Translations under genes and position numbers: made by a program
Part shown: positions 43,901-50,997 of the stretch, in pieces
How the letters are laid out: each line of letters begins with the position of its first letter
Position numbering within the stretch: the first letter of the stretch is position 1
Assembly (NCBI GenBank): GCA_963732355.1
Contig: CAVSZD010000008.1
Span: 1 to 64,000, forward strand
Reading direction: 5' to 3'
From: JADKAV01 sp963732355
GTDB lineage: Bacteria; Actinomycetota; Actinomycetes; S36-B12; UBA10799
DNA: 64,000 nucleotides
Notes under the pieces: generated by a model
What the model saw: the letters and a program-made list of their open reading frames with translations, nothing else
What the model was told of the DNA's origin: nothing
Databases searched by the model: none

Positions 43901-44142
43901 AGGCCGAGTATGTCAACGGCTTGTTGAGGTGTCAGCCCCACGTCTTTCTCCAAGATCTTCCGAACGAGGCCGGGGGGAATGGTGCTTTGGTCATGGAAAG
44001 CGAACACTAATCGTGGGTACTCCTCAGACACGAGGGTTCTGTGGGAACCCTGGGTGCGAACGATCCTGTAGTCCAGTGGCTCCCGGGTGCGAATCGCCAG
44101 CAACTTGCGGGCCTTCATGGATGGGTACTGCTGCCCGCTCAT
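43897..44142 (-). CDS. hicA: HicA-type mRNA interferase toxin
   Basis: 81 aa. The dsRBD-like fold is preceded by MKARKLLAIRTREPLDYRIV. The catalytic His is in TQGSHRTL (His34), then PRLVFAFHDQSTIPPGLVRKIL and DVGLTPQQAVDIL, all family hallmarks. ATG 44142 or the internal ATG at MKARK is possible. Toxin-first order, as is usual for hicAB. Confidence 0.85.
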   Translation of the reverse strand: MSGQQYPSMKARKLLAIRTREPLDYRIVRTQGSHRTLVSEEYPRLVFAFHDQSTIPPGLVRKILEKDVGLTPQQAVDILGL

Positions 44143-44342
44143 CTTCAGTCCGTCCCCCGGTCAGCGGCCCCCATTCCCATTCCGTCCTGATTCGATTCTA
44201 GGCGACAAGTGGAGGCGCCAGCGGGTGCTGTGGATAGCCAAACAGCTGCCGAAACCCCGCCCGGAAGTCGTGCCACGCGATCGACGGAACACCGCGCGCC
44301 CGTCTGTGCTCGGAGAAACCTTCCACCCAGGTCCCTGAACAC

Positions 44343-44756
44343 CTACCCCGTCCCCCGAACCACGTTCGCCAGCTCCGCCGCCGTGACCCCGTACACCCGG
44401 CACATGCGCCGCGGGTCCGGCGGCAGTTCAACCCCGGCCTCGACCCGTTTCAGCACCGACCGGTCCAGCCCCAACAACTCCGCGGCCTCCACTTGAGTCA
44501 GCCCCAGCGCCTCCCGTAGCCTTCGTAGGTCCGCGGCATCGGCGGGCCCGGCAGTCTCGAGGTCCTCGAACCCGATCCCGAGCAGTTCAGCCAGCCGCCG
44601 CTGGGTCACGGCCCGCGGGGCACGTGCCCCGGTCTCCCAGGCCTTCACCGTGGCAGCACTGACCCCGGCCAGATCGGCCAACTGCACGCGGGAGTACCCG
44701 GCGACCTCCCGTGCCTCGCGCAGCGCGGCGGGGGAGAAGCGGCGGTTGCGGCGCAC
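44343..44756 (-). CDS. Double-XRE helix-turn-helix regulator (cassette copy 3, intact)
   Basis: 137 aa from GTG 44756. HTH 1: ALREAREVAGYSRVQLADLA, then GVSAATVKAWETGARAP. HTH 2: LRRLREALGLTQVEAAELLG, then LDRSVLKRVEAGVELPPDP. Two tandem Cro/C1-type domains in one chain allow a monomer to bind a dimeric-type operator. It starts 7 bp after the stop of the secreted-protein gene, so it is presumably co-transcribed with it and may autoregulate the pair. Paralogues with the same gene order at 30820 and 41468. Confidence 0.8.
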   Translation of the reverse strand: MRRNRRFSPAALREAREVAGYSRVQLADLAGVSAATVKAWETGARAPRAVTQRRLAELLGIGFEDLETAGPADAADLRRLREALGLTQVEAAELLGLDRSVLKRVEAGVELPPDPRRMCRVYGVTAAELANVVRGTG

Positions 44757-44762
44757 CCGGGC

Positions 44763-45712
44763 CTACTTGACCGTCCACTTCTTGGAATACGAGTACGGCT
44801 GGTAGCCCGGCACCGCCGGGGCCTTCAGCGACAGCTTCACCTTCAAGCGCTTGGCCTTGCCGGTGGTGGTGATCGTGACCTTGCCCGCCTTGCTGGTCTT
44901 CACCGAGGCGAACTTCTTCTTCGGGCCTTTTGTCTTCGTCGACCAGCTCAGTTTCGCGGTGGCCGTCTGCCCGGCGTTGGTGACCACGGCCTGCTTCAGA
45001 AGCACAGTCTTGCCCTTGGCTTTGATCGTCTTCGGGACCTTCACCGTCGCGGTCTGCGCCACCGGCGCGCCGGGCAGTTCCAGGGTCCCGGTCAGGTACC
45101 AGCCCATCCCTTGCGACAGGTCGTAGGCGGCGTTGGCCAGCAGGCACTGCCCGGACTCGGCTGGTTGGTTGTAGGAGGTACTCACCACCGAGAACGCACC
45201 GGTGGCCGGGTTGTAGTTCGAGCCGGAGGCCCCGCCGAGTTTCTCGTTGCCCTTCGAGGACAAGGCCACGCTGCCGGTCAACGTGCACTGCGAGATCCCC
45301 GATTGCAGCAGCACCTCGTACTGCATCGTCAAGTCCACGCGCCCATCAGCGTCGATGGTCCCGGTGATGTCCCGCGGGGTGGTGGTGCTGCTGGCACCCA
45401 AGTACAACCCGCTCAACGGCGGCCACGTCTGCCCCACCGCGGGGAACGACAGCGTGTTACCGGTCAGCGAGCCGGACTTCCAAGACACCGCACCGTGGGA
45501 GGTCAGGTACGTGTAGGACGGGGCGAGCTTCTTGGCCAGGAAGGTGTAACTGCAGTTCGGGACGAACGTGTCAGTCTGGCTGGACCCCTGCGCGCAGACC
45601 GTAAGGTCAACCTGCGCCGGCCCATCAGTCAGATCAACGGCTCCAGCGGGGGGGGTCCGGTAAAAGCTGTCAAGGCCACCGTTGCGGCCGTTGTGAGTCC
45701 GATGATGCGCAT
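44763..45712 (-). CDS. Secreted Ig-like cassette protein, frameshift in a G8/C8 tract after the signal peptide
   Basis: ATG 45712 follows GGGGAGGGCC and encodes a signal peptide (MRIIGLTTAATVALTAF). The frame shifts at a run of eight G on the plus strand (45648-45655). With nine or six bases it reads TGPP-PAGAVDLTDGPAQVD and continues to the stop at 44763, about 316 aa. As deposited, the mature frame opens upstream without a signal. Mature part: Cys pair (VCAQGSS ... NCSYTF), a beta domain (GAVSWKSGSLTGNTLSFPAV), and a Lys-rich Ig-like tail (KTVLLKQAVVTNAGQTATAK ... SKKWTVK) shared with the FG-GAP protein. Followed by the double-XRE gene. Confidence 0.7.
45648..45655. other. Eight-base G homopolymer at the signal-peptide/mature junction
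   Basis: GGGGGGGG on the plus strand (C8 in the coding sense). The repeat number sets whether signal peptide and mature protein are in one frame: 6 or 9 in frame, 8 out of frame. Confidence 0.8.
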
Positions 45713-45734
45713 GGTGGCCCTCCCCGATTCCCTG

Positions 45735-45880
45735 GCTTCGAACGACTCTAGCGGCAGCCGGCATGTGGCAGACCCAGGAGGACAGATTGGGGGCGTCTCT
45801 CTAATCCAGCGCGACCGGCTCAACCCCGATGCCGGTTCTTCGGATAGGTCTCTTCCTGGGCCTGCCGGGATCCACGGTAC
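45735..45880. repeat. Dispersed repeat family D, copy 3
   Basis: Longest copy. The left part matches 18383-18441 (GACCCAGGAGGACAGATTGG), the right part matches 16404-16500 (TCTTCCTGGGCCT). Non-coding, upstream of the cassette gene. Confidence 0.65.
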
Positions 45881-45960
45881 GCGCTGGTGGGGGTGTGGGT
45901 GGGTGGTTCAGCGATGAGACAGCCCGCACCCATTGCGTCCGTCGACAATCCGCCGCGGGT

Positions 45961-45966
45961 TAGCCT
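45961..45966 (+). promoter_or_regulatory. Leaderless -10 box of rmlC
   Basis: TAGCCT, with its last T seven bases before ATG 45973 and no Shine-Dalgarno in between. Confidence 0.45.
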
Positions 45967-45972
45967 TTCCCC

Positions 45973-46611
45973 ATGGGGGTAGAGAGTCTCGGCATCGAGG
46001 GTGCGTGGCTGATCACTACCCGGATCCACGGCGATGACCGCGGTCTCTTCCTTGAGTGGTTCAAGGAGGACCCCTTTGTTGAATCCGTCGGTCACCCCTT
46101 CCACCTCGCCCAGGCGAACTGCTCTGTCTCCGCACGTGGGGTGTTGCGTGGTATTCATTACGCAGATGTCCCGCCGGGCCAGGCGAAGTACGTCACCTGC
46201 GTCAAGGGCCGCATCTTAGACGTTGTTGTCGACATCCGCGTCGGTTCCCCGACCTTCGGCCAGTGGGAGGCAGTCCGCCTCGACGAGGAGTCACGAAACG
46301 CCGTCTACATCTCCGAAGGTCTGGGGCATGCGTTCCTCTCGCTTGAGGATGGCTCGACAGTCGTCTATCTATGCAGCGAGCCCTACGCGCCGACACGTGA
46401 ACGCGAGATCCACCCGCTCGACCCCTTCGTCGGGATCGAGTGGCCGCTGGCGCGAAACGAAATGGAGCTCAGCTCAAAGGACAGTGCAGCCCCGTCGCTA
46501 ATAGAGGCACAGGCGGCAGATTCACTTCCATCCTTCGATCAATGCGTCACTTACAGATCCACCCTGGCGGACGCCGGATCCGCACCCATCGACACGAGTC
46601 CGGCCAGATAA
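45973..46611 (+). CDS. rmlC: dTDP-4-dehydrorhamnose 3,5-epimerase (RmlC-like)
   Basis: 212 aa. Cupin fold with RG(V)LRGIHYAD, where His62 is the catalytic base, then YVTCVKGRILDVVVDIRVGSPTFGQW, YISEGLGHAFLSLED and VVYLCSEPYAP with the catalytic Tyr; HPLDP and IEWP close the family signature. It converts dTDP-4-keto-6-deoxyglucose to the L-rhamno form. The C-terminal ~40 residues exceed the usual 180-185 aa and overlap the 3' end of rmlA by 61 bp on the other strand. Confidence 0.88.
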   Translation: MGVESLGIEGAWLITTRIHGDDRGLFLEWFKEDPFVESVGHPFHLAQANCSVSARGVLRGIHYADVPPGQAKYVTCVKGRILDVVVDIRVGSPTFGQWEAVRLDEESRNAVYISEGLGHAFLSLEDGSTVVYLCSEPYAPTREREIHPLDPFVGIEWPLARNEMELSSKDSAAPSLIEAQAADSLPSFDQCVTYRSTLADAGSAPIDTSPAR

Positions 46612-47447
46612 TTCCCGTAACCGCTCTTTCGCAGGGGTTCCGCTAGTCGAAGCAGTTGTTCGTCGTCGATCCACCCGTTGCGCCAGGCGATCTCCTCCAG
46701 ACATCCGATCTTCACGCCTTGCCGGTCCTCCATGACGCGCACATACTCTGAAGCATCGTGCAGCGACCTGAAGGTCCCGGTGTCGAGCCAGGCGGTTCCC
46801 CGTGGCAGCACTGAGACGTTGAGTTCCCCGCGCTTCAAGTAGTGAGCGTTGACCGCCGTGATCTCAAGCTCCCCTCGGGCAGAGGGCCGAATGCTCTTGG
46901 CCACATCTACGACATCGGGGCCGTAGAAGTAAAGCCCCGGCACGGCGAAGTTAGACCGCGGCGTGGCCGGCTTCTCTTCGAGGGACACCGCTCGACCATC
47001 CGCGTCGAACTCGACCACGCCGTACTCACTGGGATTGCGAACTTGATAGGCGAAGATGTGCCCACCTTCAGTCGCGGTCAGTGGCCGTAACTGCCGACCG
47101 AGGCCGGATCCGTGGAAGATGTTGTCGCCCAACACAAGCGAGGCGGAGTCCCCATTCAAAAAGGCTTCCGCGAGCAGGAAAGCCTGCGCCAACCCCTCGG
47201 GTCGTTCCTGCACGACATACTCGAAACGAACCCCGATCTCGGAGCCATCGCCGAGGAGGCGCTGGAATGAGGGCTGGTCCTCGGGTGTCGTGATGATGAG
47301 GATTTCCTTCAGCCCAGCGTGCATCAGGGTGGAAATCGGGTAGTGGACCATGGGCTTGTCGTACACAGGCATCAGTTGCTTGCTGACACCTCGTGTGATG
47401 GGCCAAAGTCGTGATCCCGTACCACCTGCTAGAACGATCCCCCGCAT
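46551..47447 (-). CDS. rmlA: Glucose-1-phosphate thymidylyltransferase (RmlA)
   Basis: 298 aa. MRGIVLAGGTGSRLWPITRG then VSKQLMPVYDKPM is the nucleotidyltransferase signature (GGxGxRL, Lys of KQLMPVYDKP). LVLGDNIFHG holds the metal-binding Asp, EEKPATPRSNFAVPGLYFY the sugar contact, and GELEITAVN and AWLDTGT complete the family pattern. It makes dTDP-glucose, feeding RmlB. Divergent from rmlB across a 65-bp gap; convergent overlap with rmlC. Confidence 0.93.
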   Translation of the reverse strand: MRGIVLAGGTGSRLWPITRGVSKQLMPVYDKPMVHYPISTLMHAGLKEILIITTPEDQPSFQRLLGDGSEIGVRFEYVVQERPEGLAQAFLLAEAFLNGDSASLVLGDNIFHGSGLGRQLRPLTATEGGHIFAYQVRNPSEYGVVEFDADGRAVSLEEKPATPRSNFAVPGLYFYGPDVVDVAKSIRPSARGELEITAVNAHYLKRGELNVSVLPRGTAWLDTGTFRSLHDASEYVRVMEDRQGVKIGCLEEIAWRNGWIDDEQLLRLAEPLRKSGYGNYLAGLVSMGADPASARVDL

Positions 47448-47477
47448 AGCGGCAGTCTGGCATGCGAGGGACGGGCC

Positions 47478-47483
47478 TAGAAT
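47478..47483 (+). promoter_or_regulatory. -10 box of rmlB
   Basis: TAGAAT at a normal distance before the rmlB ribosome-binding site (GGGGGAA, 47503-47509). Confidence 0.4.
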
Positions 47484-47512
47484 CGAGGGCAGCCAGAGAC
47501 AACGGGGGAATT

Positions 47513-48484
47513 ATGCGGATCTTGGTTACGGGCGGCGCCGGCTTCATCGGCTCGAACTTCGTGCGGCGCACGCTTACGGACTTCTATCCGGAGTCGGCTG
47601 GAGCGCACGTCACGGTGCTCGACAACCTGACGTATGCGGGTCGGTTGGAGAACCTGGAGCCGGTAGCCGACTCCAGTCGCTTTTCCTTTGTGAAAGGCGA
47701 TATTTGCGACGCGGATCTCCTTCGACAAGTCGTGCCCGGGCATGACGCCGTGGTGCACTTCGCGGCGGAGTCGCACGTGGACAGGTCGATCACCGGACCG
47801 GGTCCGTTCTTCATCACCAACGTTGTCGGAACGCAGACGCTGCTGCAGGTCGCACTAGAAGAGGGAGTGGAGCGATTCCTGCATGTAAGCACCGACGAGG
47901 TATATGGCTCGATTGACGAGGGCTCGTGGACAGAGGAGTCCCCTCTACTTCCCAACTCTCCGTACAGTGCCTCGAAGGCTGCCTCGGACTTGGTGGTTCG
48001 GGCCTACCACCAGACCTTCGGGATGGATGTCGTCACAACACGCTGCTCGAACAACTACGGGCCGTACCAGTTCCCCGAGAAGGTCATCCCGCTGTTCATC
48101 ACGAACCTCATGGATGGTCTACCGGTGCCGCTATATGGGGATGGTCAAAACGTTCGCGACTGGTTGCATGTAGACGACCACTGTCGAGGAATCACCACGG
48201 CTCTCGCGCGGGGCAAAGCCGGTGAGACCTACAACATCGGTGGAGGCACGGAGTTGAGCAACCGGGCACTGACTGAGAATCTTCTGGATCTGATGGGTGT
48301 TGGCTGGGAGATGGTTCGCCAAGTCGAGGATCGCAAGGGTCATGACCGGCGGTATTCGGTGGACTGGTCGAAAGCTGCGGAGCAGATCGGCTACGCGCCA
48401 GAGGTATCTCTGTCTGAGGGTCTCGCAGGGACTCTGCAGTGGTATGGAGACAACCCGGAGCGGTGGCGTCCGCTAAAGCAATAG
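47513..48484 (+). CDS. rmlB: dTDP-glucose 4,6-dehydratase (RmlB)
   Basis: 323 aa from ATG 47513, with GGGGGAA five bases upstream (the frame is open from 47462). Rossmann motif VTGGAGFIGSNF; VHFAAESHVDRSI; the catalytic triad in STDEVYGSI (Thr/Asp/Glu) and the YSASKAASD Tyr-x3-Lys; NNYGPYQFPEKVIPLFI; GDGQNVRDWLHVDDH. NAD-dependent removal of water from dTDP-glucose to the 4-keto-6-deoxy sugar. No rmlD reductase lies in the window, so rhamnose synthesis needs a gene elsewhere or another 6-deoxy sugar is made. Confidence 0.95.
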   Translation: MRILVTGGAGFIGSNFVRRTLTDFYPESAGAHVTVLDNLTYAGRLENLEPVADSSRFSFVKGDICDADLLRQVVPGHDAVVHFAAESHVDRSITGPGPFFITNVVGTQTLLQVALEEGVERFLHVSTDEVYGSIDEGSWTEESPLLPNSPYSASKAASDLVVRAYHQTFGMDVVTTRCSNNYGPYQFPEKVIPLFITNLMDGLPVPLYGDGQNVRDWLHVDDHCRGITTALARGKAGETYNIGGGTELSNRALTENLLDLMGVGWEMVRQVEDRKGHDRRYSVDWSKAAEQIGYAPEVSLSEGLAGTLQWYGDNPERWRPLKQ

Positions 48485-48692
48485 GGCCGCAGACTCTGAC
48501 TTGGCGCAGCTTTGACCCAGGCCTGGTGCTGAATGCCGTCGACGTGACCAAGTTCGGCAACCCGCTTCGTCGTGCGCATGCCCTATCGTCCGCTTGTCAT
48601 TTCAAAGCCCGTCCAGGCGTGTCCCGCTCTCAAAGGGCCCGAACCCTCAAGCGGGAACCGATCCCTAAGGTCCGGCGCCGGCCGGCAGTCGC

Positions 48693-48698
48693 TATATT
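48693..48698 (+). promoter_or_regulatory. -10 box of the methyltransferase gene
   Basis: TATATT ends eight bases before ATG 48706, so the mRNA would start within a base of the start codon. Confidence 0.4.
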
Positions 48699-48705
48699 TC
48701 GGGTT

Positions 48706-49338
48706 ATGCGGGGGGGCAGGTTCACTAGAGTGACACGCTATGCCGAGTACTTGTACAACTGGCTGGTGCGGGAACTGCCACATGGTTTGGACTTCTCAAT
48801 GCGTGCCAAGAGTGCGCGAATAGGGACGGCCGGGAGCACCGGTTACGCGCTCACATCGAAGAAGGCGCTTCGCAACATTCTCAAGGGGATTGAGATCACC
48901 CGCGACGATGCATTCTTGGATATCGGATGTGGTAAGGGCGGAGTCATCTGTTTTGCCGCTGACTACGAGTTTGGCTACATCACTGGAATCGACTCGGAGC
49001 CTTGGCTCGTTGAGCGTGCTGCCAAGAACATCAGGGTCTTAGGGCTTGAGGACCGCGTGAAGGCGGAGTTGGCAGACGCCCTTGATTTCAGTGACTACGG
49101 GCAATACAACTTCTACTTCCTGTTCAATCCATTCGACTCCGACACGTACGACCAAGTCGTTGAACGGATCGCAACGCAGATGCGGGCATCGTCGCGTCCT
49201 GTTTGGTTGATCTGTTACGGCGACTCAAGTGAACGAGCCATCAGAAATGCGGCCGTCTTCGAACTCATCCGGTCCGACGTCTGCCCGTACCGCGGAAACG
49301 ACATACGCATTTGGCGTAGTGAACTGGGTCCGTCATGA
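48706..49338 (+). CDS. SAM-dependent class I methyltransferase
   Basis: 210 aa from ATG 48706 (the frame is open from 48439, but the preceding ~90 residues are not protein-like). The SAM-binding motif I DAFLDIGCGKGGVICFAADY, then the acidic loop GIDSEPWLVERAAKN, then DALDFSDYGQYNFYFLFNPF match the Rossmann-type methyltransferases common in polysaccharide loci. Probably O-methylates a glycan residue; substrate unknown. The stop overlaps the next gene (ATGA). GC is visibly lower than upstream. Confidence 0.75.
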   Translation: MRGGRFTRVTRYAEYLYNWLVRELPHGLDFSMRAKSARIGTAGSTGYALTSKKALRNILKGIEITRDDAFLDIGCGKGGVICFAADYEFGYITGIDSEPWLVERAAKNIRVLGLEDRVKAELADALDFSDYGQYNFYFLFNPFDSDTYDQVVERIATQMRASSRPVWLICYGDSSERAIRNAAVFELIRSDVCPYRGNDIRIWRSELGPS

Positions 49339-49979
49339 TCTCCGCAATCGTCCGAATGCCCATCTCGGCCGGTTCGTGGAGCTGCAGATGCAGCGGCATG
49401 GTGCGTGGCTCCGCTGAGGTCGAGGAGGACTTCATTGTCTTCGCTACGGCAGGGGGAGTCACTGCCAGCGAAGCCGCAGAAGTCGAACTACATGAGTTCC
49501 GCCTTGAGATGTGGCGTCCAAGGGCAATGCGCTGGGTTCCGTCGGGTCTTGGCAGACACTTCGCAGTGTGGTCGCTTTTGCATTACCTTCGGGTCCTAAG
49601 GAACCGCGGTCTCGCAGTGCTGCTCATCTGGCATGAAGATCGTCTGGTGCACCACACCTGCCTGATACCGAAGTGGTGGCGCTGGCCGTTCATGAAGAGC
49701 GGAGATGTTCAGATATCAGATATGTATACCGACGTGGCCTATAGGGGTCAAGGACTCGCGACCTATGCGGTGCGCCTTCTGGTTGACTCCGTTGATAGGT
49801 CAACGGTCGTTTGGTATTCAGCAAGGGAAAGCAACGCTGCCTCACTGGACGTTGCGGAAAAACTGGGAATGCATGCGGTCGGTACAGCGCAGAGGACCAC
49901 ACGGCTGAGGAGTCGCCTCCTCGGACAGTTGAGAGTCACATCTTGGAAGGGCGAGGTTGCTAGGGCTTGGGTCAAGTGA
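49335..49979 (+). CDS. GNAT-family N-acetyltransferase
   Basis: 214 aa, ATGA overlap with the methyltransferase. The acetyl-CoA motif A is in VAYRGQGLATYAVRLLVDSV (R/Q-x-x-G-x-A), and VWYSARESNAASLDVAEKLG with MHAVG is motif B. The N-terminal half contains Trp-rich segments (HHTCLIPKWWRWPFM). May acetylate an amino sugar of the surface glycan; the substrate cannot be told. Confidence 0.75.
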   Translation: MISAIVRMPISAGSWSCRCSGMVRGSAEVEEDFIVFATAGGVTASEAAEVELHEFRLEMWRPRAMRWVPSGLGRHFAVWSLLHYLRVLRNRGLAVLLIWHEDRLVHHTCLIPKWWRWPFMKSGDVQISDMYTDVAYRGQGLATYAVRLLVDSVDRSTVVWYSARESNAASLDVAEKLGMHAVGTAQRTTRLRSRLLGQLRVTSWKGEVARAWVK

Positions 49980-50122
49980 AAGTCGCTCCTGACTGAATAC
50001 GTTAGGCTGAATTGAAAGGGGGAGAAGTTGTTGAGTTCATTGCTGCGTCGGAGAACAGTTCCGCTCACTGTGAAACGCCCGCTTTCGCTTGCTGCTCCCG
50101 CCGTCCTCTCGGTCGGTTGATC

Positions 50123-50923
50123 GTGGCGGAGGACGTGAAGTCGGCGTGGACAGCAACGTCGTCGCCCTTGGTTTCGGTCATAATGCCCACCTTTCAGAGC
50201 GAGCAGTTCATTGATGCAGCTGTACGATCTGTGCTGGCGCAGAGCGTGCCGGACTTGGAGCTGCTGATTGCCGATGATGGGTCGACAGATAAGACCACCG
50301 AGATCATCGGGTTGTGGCAACAAAGAGACAACCGCGTGCAACTGGTCTCGAATCAGCGTCTGGGCGGTCCAGGTCCCGCTCGCAATGCCGCAATCTCACA
50401 CGCCCGTGGCTCATTCATTGCGTTCTTGGACAGTGACGATGTGTGGTTCTCGGAGAAACTTGCAGTGCAGCTCCAGAGCATGAGTCGAACCAGTGCAGGT
50501 CTCTCATACACGGGCTATAGACGGATTGATGAGATGGACCGGCCACTCAGCATCGTCAGGCCACCGGACTCTGTCACCCGTGAAAGGCTTCTCAGGAGTA
50601 ACGTAATTGCTTGCTCCACGGTGATCTACGACCGCCGCAGACTTGGTCTTCGATTCATGCCGGAGTTGGCGCGTGGTCAGGACTACGCCATGTGGCTTGA
50701 ACTGCTTCGATCCGGTGCGGCTTCGGGTGTACCTGAGCCCCTTGCACTTTATCGAGTCAGGTCCGAGTCGGTTTCTTCAAACAAGTGGAAGTCGGCGAAC
50801 TCCATCTGGGACGTCTACAGGGAAGCTGGTGTGACCTCGAGAGTGAGGTCCAGTTGGTATTTCGCGCACTATGCAGTCCACGGGGTTAAACGCCGCCTCC
50901 GGGAGTTGCGCCGATACCCATGA
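50123..50923 (+). CDS. Family 2 glycosyltransferase (first)
   Basis: 266 aa from GTG 50123; the frame is open from TTG 50012. GT-A core: PLVSVIMPTFQSEQFIDAAV, ELLIADDGSTDKT (nucleotide-binding Asp), GGPGPARNAAISHARGSFIA and FLDSDDVW (DXD). A strong AAGGGGGAGAAG at 50016-50027 precedes TTG codons in another frame that encode a ~30-codon peptide ending three bases before GTG 50123. This could be a leader peptide with coupled translation, or a frameshift. Transfers a sugar to the lipid-linked repeat unit. Confidence 0.8.
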   Translation: MAEDVKSAWTATSSPLVSVIMPTFQSEQFIDAAVRSVLAQSVPDLELLIADDGSTDKTTEIIGLWQQRDNRVQLVSNQRLGGPGPARNAAISHARGSFIAFLDSDDVWFSEKLAVQLQSMSRTSAGLSYTGYRRIDEMDRPLSIVRPPDSVTRERLLRSNVIACSTVIYDRRRLGLRFMPELARGQDYAMWLELLRSGAASGVPEPLALYRVRSESVSSNKWKSANSIWDVYREAGVTSRVRSSWYFAHYAVHGVKRRLRELRRYP

Positions 50924-50997
50924 CACCTTTCAAACGAACACTGCCTATCGAAAGCCCCCGCCTGAGGCTCCCAAGAGAGAGGGCGTGATGAGCCTTC

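Noticed and set aside
48439..48705. N-terminal extension of the methyltransferase frame to 48439
   Set aside because: The extension overlaps the rmlB 3' end, is not protein-like, and a TATATT box plus ATG 48706 gives a better start.
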